DNA of 42,354 nucleotides, taken from assembly GCA_010093515.1 (NCBI GenBank), contig MU001672.1, positions 1,309,927-1,352,280 of the forward strand, in the 5' to 3' direction. This document shows positions 31,781-42,082 of the stretch, piece after piece. Numbering within the stretch: position 1 is the first letter of the stretch; each line of letters begins with the position of its first letter. Source of the stretch: Lineolata rhizophorae. Its lineage: Eukaryota; Ascomycota; Dothideomycetes; Lineolatales; Lineolataceae. Under the pieces are notes generated by a model that saw only the letters and a program-made list of their open reading frames with translations, searched no databases and was not told the DNA's origin. Position numbers and translations under genes: made by a program.

Positions 31781-34045
31781 GATGGTAATGCTGTGCAATT
31801 GCGATGCACCGAAATATATAGTTTTGCCGCCGTGTATTGGGAGATGTCCCGGCGGGGTGCTAATGATGAATATATGATGGATTGGATGAAATGGCCGTGG
31901 CCGCTGAGCGTAGGCAAGAATACAGCCGGCCCATTAATATAGGTCGAGATTTCGCGCGTCTATTGAGAGACTAGGGAGGCAATGAGAGAGATAGGCTGGG
32001 TATAAAAGAACGATGTTCCGGTTGCGGTGATCAATGTCTTTTTGGAGGTAGAGGTATGGAATGGGCGCTGGTTGAAATTTTCCGACGCTGTCATAGGCTA
32101 CGGCTTTCATCGTACCGGTCACGTGATTTTAGTAGAGGCTCTCCCAACTCTCTAGGATGCGTTGAACAATTTCGAATCCGGGTAAAACTAAAGTAAACAC
32201 TGAATGTAACGCATAATTTGGTGCACAACTTCTCTCCGGTGACTTTCATCGACCACCATCTCACTTTCTCCCGCTCCCAATCAGTAAGTGGAGTTCGCAG
32301 ACAATTTCACCCAAACTTAGATGCAATAAGTATTACAAATGAGCCGCAAGTAGTGAAGTTGTGCTTCTCAAGAAACCATTCAATTCGCAGTAAGCATTCA
32401 CATTATAGCTGGTCAAAAAGGGCGAGACTATGAAATGTCAATGTTGCAATCTCCGTACACATTCTCAGACTATTTCCTACGCATTTACTTGAGAAGTATC
32501 GAGCTAGTAGCTACATAAAGAGTAGGGCACGAGGACTTGATTAAGTTTGCGGATGCAACCGCCATGGTAGACACTTTCAGATATTGAACATCTTGGACTC
32601 CCCAGCAGAATGTTGCGTAGTAATAAGAACACCCTTCGCGCATGGATCTCCCCAATGCATCTCCGTTTACAACCCCATCTCACGCAAAACCGCCCTGCAA
32701 ACCCTACTGCCTTTCAATTCGCCTCTCCAAATCGGTCCCGCCGCATGAAACAAAGACGACGTGAACTCAACAAGATCACGTATGTATCAACATTGATCAC
32801 CATCACTCCACTATCTAGCCCTTGTTTGTATGTATATCCAAGCTCTGATAATGCCCATGAGCCTCTCTGCATGAACGAATGAATCGCTCCCAAGCCACCC
32901 GAGTCATCACCCCCGGTCCCGCATGCACAAGCACATCCTCCGCATGCACTCCGTACAAAACGCACCATGCACGTAGCACCCACACACTGCACAACGCACA
33001 ACGGCCCGCGCAAATCGCCCCGGCTCGTCGACGCCCCTACATACATACACGCCTCTAGCCGACCATCTCTCTGCTCCGCCATGCATGTAGGTAAAAGCTA
33101 CGCCTTTCCACCGCCACAGGCCGTCCGTAGCTACATACGTAGTACATAGTTCTTTGGCGGTGGAGGGAGGGCGCGTTTTCCTTTAGACCGCTAGGGCCGC
33201 GAGCCGCCCCGCTATTCTGGGCGAACGTGTGCGGGCGGCGGGTCGACGACATCATCGGGCGGCGGGCGACCAGGATGGAGAATGTGGGAGATGGGGTAGG
33301 GTTGAATAGCGTTGCGCCTATAGAGTGCTTCAATTGGATACACAGTTCTCCAGCGGAATTCGTCCACGATGCGGAAGAATCGGTCGAGTGTGCACAAGTG
33401 TCGTTTCCAGAAGCGCGACCTCCGCGCCCGTCATCACTCCGTACATATGTAAGTCCGTCACAGTCCCCTCTTGGCGCCCTCGCCACGACTCAAGAAAGAC
33501 AACCATCCAATTTGTCCCCCCGACGATCCAACGCACCACTCTCCCTCTCGGCCGACGGATCTGTAACAAGCCCCTCTTCACTCGCTACGCCGCCAGCCAG
33601 ACCAATCCCTCCGAGTCTCCCGAGGACACCTCGGCGGCGATTTTGCTTTTCGCACGTTCGCCATCCGACGAGCGCGCCACTGTTTATGCGGCCGAGGGGG
33701 AGGCGAATCGTATCCCCACGCACTCCGTCCAACGCACCCCGTTCCGCCCGAGCCATCACACTCGCTCCGCGCGCTCGAAACATGCGATCTACATACATAT
33801 GTACCAGCACAGCACCACGCCCCCGCCCAGCGGGCGTCGATTCCGCCCCGCGACCCGGGGGCCCACGCGCTCTGCTCGCCGCCATCAGAGAAGCACAACG
33901 ACGTCCACTTCGGGCGGCCGGCGCGGCCGTTCCGGACGCGTCTTTGCAAGTGCCCTAGCGGCGCCCCTGAAGCAGTGAGGCAAAGCGAGCTTAGGCCGCG
34001 CTGCTATAGGTAAGGCTGCTCTGTATAGGGCGGGCGTTCCAAAAC

Positions 34046-34068
34046 GGGCGGGAGGGGGGAGGGGGGGT
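34046..34068 (+). other. Potential G-quadruplex abutting a GTACGTACATATGTA word
   Basis: G-runs GGG, GGG, GGGGGG and GGGGGGG are separated by single C or A bases and are followed directly by TACGTACATATGTA. This fits a short-loop quadruplex rule. Its role is unknown. Confidence 0.55.
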
Positions 34069-35584
34069 ACGTACATATGTAGCCTTGCCGAGATGAGAGC
34101 GTTGAAGGGACTGGGGTGGAGGTGGACGGGCGCTGTGATGCTGGTACAATGTCAAGGTTGCGATAAGTGTACGGGCGGGGCGTCGAGGGTCATGAATCGT
34201 CCGGGGCCGGATTGAGAACTTCTTGAACCATTGGCGCTCGTGTGCGAGGGGAGGAAATGGGGACGGATTTTGCGCGATTGTTGCGCGGCCTGTCGGGAAC
34301 TGACACTTTTTTTTTTCTGTTCTTCGTAACACTACGTAGTAGACGATGCTTTTCCCTACTGCCCTAGCACATGCAACGCTCGCCATAGGCGATGTGCCGC
34401 GCATTCCCAAGAACCACAAGAACGGGACTGGGCCCGAGGCTATAGCACAACGCACCAATATCACCGCGGCTGCAGGAACAAGACACAAACCCAACGCTTA
34501 AATCCAAAACTCAAAAAAAGAAAAATAAAATAAAAAGAGCCGACAGGCTCCCGGCGCATCCAGCGGGCAAGCCGTGACCTGAAACATGGCGTAGGGGCGC
34601 ACGCCGGCGGGGGTCTGGGAAGGGAAACGATTGGGTCGCCGCACCGAGACTCGCACGTCGGCTCGGCCAGGCTGCCTTGGGAGCCGGGGCGAATTGGGAT
34701 GGGAATGACTCGCTCGGGCCGACTATGTAAACGTGGTTGTTCCCGGGTCAGACGAAGCAAGGGCGGGCGATATCGATACGCGCGTGGTCACGTTCGACTT
34801 GGCGGGCGGGATGCAGAGGCGAGGGAGGAGGGGAAACCAAGGAGCGTAGAAAAACCTAAAAGCGTTTAAGATTTTGAGAGAGTGTACGGAGTAGGGCGCG
34901 AGAAAATGCATATCTTAGCGTACCGCAGCCGGATCGCAGCGGTGTGTGGTTATGTAAGGTACCACAGCCAAGGTGAAGCATCCATCTAATCGCTCAGGGG
35001 CTTCTCTCCTCCGCTCCCCACTCGCCCCGCCGTTAGCCGACGGCGCCCTCTCTCGACCACTCACATCCCGCTGCTCGCAACCGTCAGGAACGGGTAAGTA
35101 CCTCCCACGCACACGCGGGTCTCGCGGCCCAGGGCAAAGGCACCGGGGCGCCCCCCTATTCGCCCACGACAAAATCTCGCCGAAGACCCCTGCCACGCCC
35201 CCCCGAGCGCGCTTCCCCGCAACGGGCAAAGCGCCGCCGTGGGCCCCTCGCCGCCGCTTCTTTTGTGCCTGGCTGGCCCCGGGTGCCCCGAGGCCGCCAT
35301 GCACGCGGGCGTCCTTTTCGTGCCTGCGTTGGGGCCTTGTTCGCCGCCGCTGCTGCATGAGGGAGATCGCCCCCGCCTCCGGCCATCCAGCCAGCCAGCG
35401 CGCTCGCAGGGCGGCGGAAGAGGCCTCTCCCATCCGTGGGGCGTGCCGTACACACGCAGGCCGGTTGGACGTGGACAGTGCCCTAACGTCCACTACATGG
35501 CAGGCACGACGAGGGTCCGTGAGTCGCGGGCGGGCGTCCCCCACCCGCGGCGCGCCCGCCGGCCTGGGTTCGGCTGGGCTGGCT

Positions 35585-35604
35585 GCACGCACGCACGCAC
35601 GCAC
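35585..35604 (+). repeat. GCAC microsatellite
   Basis: Five perfect GCAC units in gene-free DNA. They lie inside, and help keep open, the long minus-strand chance frame. Confidence 0.85.
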
Positions 35605-36499
35605 GGTTGATAGCCGGTATGCACGGTGCCAATCTGGCAATCCGTGCGTGTGCACGGAGAACGGCGGCGCATTTGCTGTTTGGCTGTTTTGTTTTTGTTC
35701 GCGGATTGTGCGTACATAGGCGGGTGGACGGGTAAAAAGAAGGCCGGGAGAAAAGCCGGGTCGTGCATTGAAGGCGCAGATGTTGGGCCCATGAGTTGCG
35801 ACTAAAGGCGGGCGGGCTTGAGGTATGGTGGTTGTAGGTAGAGAGCCTCGCCGGTACCCTGCCGTAGGTGTGTATGTATGTACGTAGCGTCTTCCTAGCG
35901 CATGGAGTCCGACACGAGGAGGCCAAGGGGGAAGGAAAGACAAGCGACCGCAGAGAAAGAAAGAATTGGCCGGGCGAAGGCGATTGAATTTGCGCTGGTG
36001 GCATTTGCGGCGCCGCCGTCGGGGTGCTTCTTCTTTCTGGGCGGGCGGCCCTGGGTTACCCCGGCAGGTGGAGACCGGAGAGCAGCAGGCGGGCAGCGCG
36101 TCTTGGCTTTTGCCGGGGAGGGACCCTGTGAGCGTTAGGGACCCTGAAGCCCGCTTCCAGAAGGCCACGGGAGGAGCGGCAGCCAAGTTGCTGCGATGCT
36201 TTTTCTCTCTTTCGGCTTGCAATTGTTGGAGAGTGCGCGCAGCGCATTGAGTCTCTTTTTTGCTTGCTTTCATTTTTTTTTTTTTTTTGGCTTCCTGGCC
36301 GGTCTTCTGATTCCCACGCGCAGAAAAAAACCCGAGGGCCCAACGATCTACCCCAGTCCCCAGGCCGAAACGCAGTTTCATACGCTGGTGCTAGTAAGGG
36401 CAAGAAGCCCCAGGCCAAACGACGAGGACGAGGGAGGAGGTCCCTGCGACCCCGGTCCCGCCCGTCCCCAAAAGGCGCCGTCGCCATCTCTGGTTTAGC

Positions 36500-37146
36500 T
36501 CCTGCAGCCTGGACTCCCGCTCCAGCTCTCTCTGGCCGAGTCCCCTACTGCTGCTGCTGCTGCTCTTCCCCCTCCTCTCCTTCTTCTTCCAAGTGCGCTC
36601 CTCCCCCGAGTCCACCTCTCGACTCTCCCTCCAGTCGCCCGTTCGTTGCGGGTTGATTTCTCCCACTCGGCCTCGCCCAGGACGCCTTCTTTTCGTCCTC
36701 TTCGTCGCCGCCGCAGCAAGCTTCCCAATTGAACGCCTGCCGCACAGGCGCGTTTTGTTGGCTAGCTGAACGAGTGGATCCTTCGCTGCGCACTACGGCC
36801 AGATCCGTGAAGCAGCAGCGAGCCGGTCCCTTCCACCGCCTGCCACCCAGGAGCCTCGCCCTTGACGGAGTCAGAAGCTTCGACTCACTCGCTCCTTTTC
36901 CTCGACGTCAATTTCAAATGACGAGGCCGCGCTGCCCGTAACGTTCCTCCTCTGCACGTGCAGCTTCGCCGCCTCCCAAATCCCGCGCAGATTTGAGCTC
37001 CTGAAACATCCCGATCCCGACGGCCGGCCTCATTTCCCGACCTCAGTCTTGGCCTGCTTTGCTCCCACCAGCCTGAATCAATTCCTTCCCTCGTTCCCAT
37101 TTGCACCACCAAGAAGACCAAAAGAAAAGCCCAGTGCACAATCACC
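36500..37146 (+). promoter_or_regulatory. Pyrimidine-rich promoter and leader of the DENN gene, with a possible uORF
   Basis: C/T-rich tracts, including (CTG)6 at 36547-36564 and CTCC/TTC runs to about 36720, are typical near fungal transcription starts. An ATG at 36918 opens a seven-codon frame ending at TAA 36939-36941, about 200 bp before the main start. An in-frame ATG at 36729 would extend it to 70 codons. The main start at 37147 has the context CACCATGG. Whether the uORF is in the mRNA depends on a start site I cannot see. Confidence 0.45.
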
Positions 37147-40100
37147 ATGGCCCCGTCGCTCAGCCTCCGCCCGCGGACGTCCGACCGTGACCGTCCGCCC
37201 ACCCGCGACACCCAGCAGGCCGATGCCAACCTGGTGATCCCCAGCCGGACCTCGTCGCTGCACTCGCGCATCACGCAGCCGCTGCCCTCGACGCTCAACA
37301 TCAAGCCGGGCCAGCGGACGCCCAAGACGCTGACCCATGCCTACATGGTCTGCGGCGTCGGGCGGGAGCCCTCCCAGTGGGTCAAGGCTCCCACGCCTGC
37401 CCAAGGTAAGATCCAGCACATGAAGGGCGCCGTGGGCCAATTCTGGTTGCCTGAGATCTTGGGGAGCAGCCCGAGGCTGGAGCAGGATAATGAGATTGCT
37501 AGGAGCTTGCATGCTGCTATGAGGGTGAGCACTTTCCATCCTCTTCTTGTTTGCTTCCATGCAGTTTACCAATTTGAACATATTTCTAACGTGACTCGAA
37601 TAGGCATGCTTCCCTCATGACGTGGAGATATGCACCGGCAGGAGCCAGCCGCACTGCGTGCACCACTCATTTGTTCTCCAGCAGGATTCGTCGCACACGC
37701 TCTATGGCATTGCCCTGCGAGTCTGGTCTCGTGCCGACGAGAAGCGCGCCGAGACCATCCGTGACCTACGCAAGCGCACCGAGCCTGATTTCTACGACAA
37801 CCCGGATGAGACGTACTGGATCCCTTACTGCCTGTCGTTCCTGTCGCGCTACCCCTTGTACAACCTTCTCGGGGACTACCTACGTGGTATGTGGATCCAC
37901 TGGAACAAGTCGACGAACCTGTTCCACGCCGAGGAGGTGTCGCGCATCCTGTCGTTCCCAGCGCCGCGCCTCAACGACATGGTCCGCATCGACATGAAGG
38001 ACTACGCGCTTTGCTACCAATTCCCCAGCTCGCCGACGGGCTTCCAGAACTTCCACATGTGGCCGCTTTTCATGTGCCTGTCCATCCCCAACATCGTCGG
38101 CGTCATCGAGGCTGCCGTCTCGCCCACGCGCCGCATCATCTTCGTCAGCCACTACCCGGCCATGCTCACCGTCGCCGCCGAGACGATCCGTTTTTGCGTG
38201 CGCGTCTACGAGTGGAGCGGCCTCTACGTGCCCGTCGTGCACGCCCGCCATGTCAAGGAGCTCGTGCAGGAGCCCGGCCCGTACATCTTGGGCGTCACGG
38301 CCGAGTGCCGTACCCTATTCACCGCGCCGAGTGACGCTCTCGTGGTCGACTTGGACCGCAATTTCGTGCTCACCTCGAGCCCCCCCACGGCGTTGACGCC
38401 CAGCCAGCGCACCAAGATGATCAACCGCCTTGCCCAGTCATTGAATAGCGAGGTTGCGCCATCCGGTGTGCCGCAACACTTGCGTTCTGCGTACGGTAGC
38501 GGTAAGCTCATTCCCGCGGGTCAGATCATTGTCATGCGCGGTGAGGTCGAGAGCATCCAGGACCCAGAATGGTGGAACCAGGATTCGATTATGAGCATCA
38601 TGGATCACGTGTGCGAAAAATTGGTAAGTGCATCGGACGTGGTGAGGTACAAGCGTTTGATTATACGGTCTGTCCTAACTTCGTCATTACAGGGACGCAA
38701 CACTGGCGTGAAGGCACTGTTTGGCGGCTCCGTGAAGAAGCCGCTCATGACTAAGGTCTCGATGCGGCACCTCAACGAGATTGTCCGCGAGCGCAACCAG
38801 TATTCGCGCGATGCCATGGAGGCCTGGCAGGACTTCATCAACCTCAAGGGGCGCATGGACACGGAGTTGTCCAAGGTGACGAAGCGCAACAACTTCCTGG
38901 TGGAGGAGCTCGAGAGCTGGAAGCAGCAGTTCCTCAAGTTCCAGGCCTTTGCCGAGCAGCTCACCAAGGAGACGCAGGACCTCAAGGTCAAGATCGAGAG
39001 CCACAAGCGCGAGAACAGGCGCCTTACGGCGCTGATCGACCAGCAAAAGGACGACACTGCGCGCCTCACGGTGCGTCTGTCGGGCACGGAGAAGCAGCGC
39101 GACGACGCGCTCGAGGCGTTGGTGCTGCAGCAGGAAGTCGCCGAGGAGCTCGAGCGCGAGCGCAAGCGCAACCGGAAGGAGCTGTCGGCGATGCAGCACA
39201 CCAACGGCACGCTGCTGCGGCAGCGCGACGAGGCGCAGCGCGTGGTGCTGCACTTGCGCGCTCTCATCGACGGCCAGGCCCACCACATGGAGCACATCGT
39301 CAAGAGTCTGTCGGACAACGCCGACCTGTCCGAGTACCTCGAGGAGGGATTCGACGACATGGAGGAGGCCGCCGCCGCCGCCGCCGCCGCTGGTGACGAC
39401 AACGCCGACCAGCGCAGCCGCGTGCGCGACTCGGGCATCGCCGAGAGCAGCAACGGCGCGGCGGCCGAGGTGGGCCGCATCTCGGGCGTGGCGGGCCTGG
39501 GCGACAGCCGGACGGCTTCACGGGCGAGCACCAACGACGGCCGCCGGCTCGACGGCGAGGAGGCTTCCCCGGACATGGAGAAGCGGCTCCTCGCGTCATC
39601 GCCGCTCTCGATGCGCAACAAGCGCCTCTCGCAGCTGTCGGTCACGGACGTGGCGGACCGCAACCTGCGCGACAAGACGGACGCCATCGCTTACATCATT
39701 CGCAACATCAGCGAGCAGTGCGCGGCGGCCGTCGAGGGCCTGCAGCTGGCGCGCCACGCCGACGACGGGCCCGGCGGCGCCGACGGCGAGGACGCGAGGT
39801 CGGTCAAGAGCAAGGCGTCGGACCGGCACATGGGCGGCGGGGTCCACCACGACCGCCAGGGCAGCAACGTCAGCAGCGCCAGCAGCGCGGCGGCGCGCTC
39901 CGACGACGCGGGCTCCTCGCTGCTCGGCTCGTCGCGCGCTGCGCAGCGCCACAGCACGGCGACGGCCAGCACGGCGGTGGGCTCCGAGTACGGCGGCAGC
40001 GTCGGCGCGCGCGACGGCGCCGGCGGCACCGACTGCGGGGCCTCGGACGCGGGCTCGGCGCACGGCGGCAGCAACGCCAAGTACCAGGGCGTCCAGGGCG

Positions 40101-40429
40101 GCGGCCACCTGCACCCGCGGTCGGACCGCGGCAGCACCAGCATGCCGCCGACGCCGGACCTGGTGCACAACCGGTCGTCGACGAGCATGAGCATGGCGAG
40201 CGCGAGCACGACGCCGGATCGGAGTTCGTTGACGCAGCAGTTCGGCAAGGGGGACGGCAACGGGCAGGGCGAGGGGGGCGCCGGCGTGGTCAAGACGCGC
40301 ATCGTGGAGGACGAGGACGGCGAGGAGCTGGAGAGGGTGCATGCGGAGAGTGGGGGCGCGAACGAGAAGTTTAGCCCGGCGGTGAGGGCCGGGGGCGTGA
40401 GGGGGGCGGCGGGCAGGATGGGTGCTTGA
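37147..40429 (+). CDS. DENN-domain protein, putative Rab guanine-nucleotide exchange factor
   Basis: Three exons, 37147-37524, 37604-38623 and 38693-40429, give 1044 residues. Introns are 79 nt and 69 nt. The 69-nt intron (GTAAGT donor, CTAAC branch, ACAG end) is stop-free and a multiple of three; removing it joins MDHVCEKL to GRNTGVKALFGG. The order is: disordered N-terminus (1-63); uDENN from about 64 (MVCGVGREPSQWVK, then GAVGQFWLPEILG); cDENN about 280-385 (PLFMCLSIPNIVGVIEAAVS, then RRIIFVSHYPAMLT, PYILGV); dDENN after it; a long coiled coil (about 495-680); and a low-complexity Ala/Gly/Ser/Asp tail with an Ala9 run. DENN proteins activate Rab GTPases in membrane traffic. The target Rab is not predictable here. 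The coil and tail are those of the long fungal AEX-3-type group (inference). Confidence 0.9.
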
Positions 40430-41690
40430 GGGTGGGGTTTGGTGGTGAGGTGGTGAGGTAGTGGTGGATTTGGAGGGGAGGGGGAAAAGATCAAAAATGG
40501 TGAGAGTGTAGGGGAGATTGTGTTTTCCTCTTTTCTCCTTTGTGTGAGCGCTTGGGTCCGACATTTCTTATGTCTGGCAGCCACGCCTTTCCGTTCGCGC
40601 CATATTGGGCAGCTGCCTGGGGCCGCGGCGCTGGATGTCTGCCGACCTGCCCGCCTTCGCGCCCGCCAACGTATCTCATGGGTCTCCCTGCGGTTCGTTT
40701 CGCCCCCGAGAAGCGCGGATACCGCTACCCTCGTGCCGGATCGGTCGGCGTCGACGTGCGCGCGCGTTCGTGCTCGGCCGCGAGCCCTGCCCTTGTTTTT
40801 CCTTTCCATCCCACATGCGTGTGCCCTGTTTTACCCCATATGCTCTTTTGTTGTATGTTTTCCATTCGGCGTTGTTGGTGTCTGCCTTCTGTTGCTGCTC
40901 CTTCTGTCCGTCCGTCTTGGTCGAGCGTTGCGTGGCTCGCGGCGGTCCTTCGGTCGGGAGCCGATCTTGCTGCCAGCGTTGATATGCTGGTGGTTGGAGT
41001 TTCCGGTTGAGGACGCTTGGCGAGTCGGTGACCGGGTGAGTCGGCTGTGAGAGAGTTCGTGGGGCGTATCTCACCGTGTTTTTTTTTTTTGTATCACCGT
41101 AATATATATCCCAGCTGGGCAGCTAGGTGCAGGGTTTTGCGGCGGTATAGTGGTACCTACTAGTTAGCCTGGCTTAGTTTTTTGTATGTGTTGTATTGCC
41201 TTTTCTTTTCTGTTTTTTTGGCTTGTTTTTTTCATTTGTTGCTTTCCTGCTGTCTTTTACTTTTGTTCTCCCTCTTTTTATTTTCACTTTCACTGTTCTT
41301 GCCTTCTGCAGACTCCTTGTGTTACGGAAAAGAACTACGTTTGTTTTCTTGTGTGGTCGGCTACCTAGCACCCCTTACGTGTATGTAGCGAGCTATGGCT
41401 ACTACTGCTGCTACTTCTACGGAGGACGAGATATCGGGGACAGCATTGCGTACAGCAGTACGTGCGTAGGTAGCTTTGTAGGGGTTTTGTATGTGGCTTT
41501 TTTTTTCTCTTGTTTGACCTCTTCTCTGCTTTGTGGTTCCTGTATGTGTGTAGAAGAATTTGAAGTTTCTGAGGGTTTTTCTTTGTTCACGTGTGGTGTG
41601 TGCTCGTGCCTATGCTCGTGCTTGTGCTTGTGCCTGTGCTTAGTGATATGGTGTCTCCCGGTCGGTGAGAGGGGTGGCTGTTCTGTGTGG
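40430..41690. other. 3' flank of the DENN gene, no further gene seen
   Basis: The DENN stop is followed by G-rich then T-rich DNA (poly-T at about 41078). Bases 41603-41641 hold a degenerate TGCTCGTGC/TGCTTGTGC repeat. The open frames here (up to 176 codons) are Cys/Phe/Leu-rich readings of T-rich sequence on the + strand, so I call no gene. Confidence 0.5.
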
Positions 41691-42082
41691 TGAGTACATG
41701 GTCTACACCCTTTTTCGTACAGATTTCTCTAAGAGAATTAAAATTTGGGTACACTCGCGCACGAATAATGGCAGATCTGCACGCGAATAATGTTACGACC
41801 TCTGCACCTTCATTCGCTGTATGGAGTCTGTGCGGGCCTACTAAGGCTGCGCCGGCTCTACGCCCGTCTCTGATAGAGCTACGCCGCGTCTGTTAGAACC
41901 ACGCCGGCTCTACGCTATCTTAATTACGGCTCCGCTAGCCCCGTTATGGCGGCGCTGCAGCCCTCTTACGGATACGCTGGCAACGCCACGCTCTACTAGT
42001 AGCGCTACGCTCTACTAGAAATCTCGCTTTGATTCCGTTCTTTAGAGAAGGTATAATTTCTTTGCGTAACTATTTATATATA
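41691..42082. repeat. Repeat-rich stretch outside the right-hand transposon
   Basis: Short direct repeats are interspersed here. GCACGAATAATG and GCACGCGAATAATG occur at about 41759 and 41780. GCCGGCTCTACGC occurs at 41851-41863 and 41903-41915. ACGCTCTACTAG occurs at 41988-41999 and 42007-42018. This pattern suggests part of another repeat family beside the transposon. I cannot name it and find no coding potential. Confidence 0.5.

Larger units (their letters stand above)
31781..36499. other. Gene-free part of the BCD1-DENN divergent interval
   Basis: About 4.7 kb without a supportable gene. The largest open frame, 34915-36381 on the minus strand (488 codons), runs through a poly-A/T tract, a GCAC microsatellite and long Arg/Pro/Ala-rich stretches, and other frames are open alongside it. 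I treat it as chance. The interval is dotted with TACATATGTA/GTACGTAC-like words (33129-33148, 33435-33450, 33786-33800, 34067-34081, 35868-35885) and with ACTCCGTA/TACGGAGT (32948, 33436, 34885). A potential G-quadruplex lies at 34046-34068. Confidence 0.5.

Noticed and set aside
33227-33978. Frames of 217 and 243 codons on the + strand
   Set aside because: Several frames on both strands are open together; the translations are Arg/Pro/Ser-rich and contain read-through of palindromic words (STYICTS, SAPRP).
40520-41050. 176-codon frame after the DENN stop
   Set aside because: Low-complexity Cys/Leu/Phe reading of 3' flank; overlapping frames of similar length, no domain.
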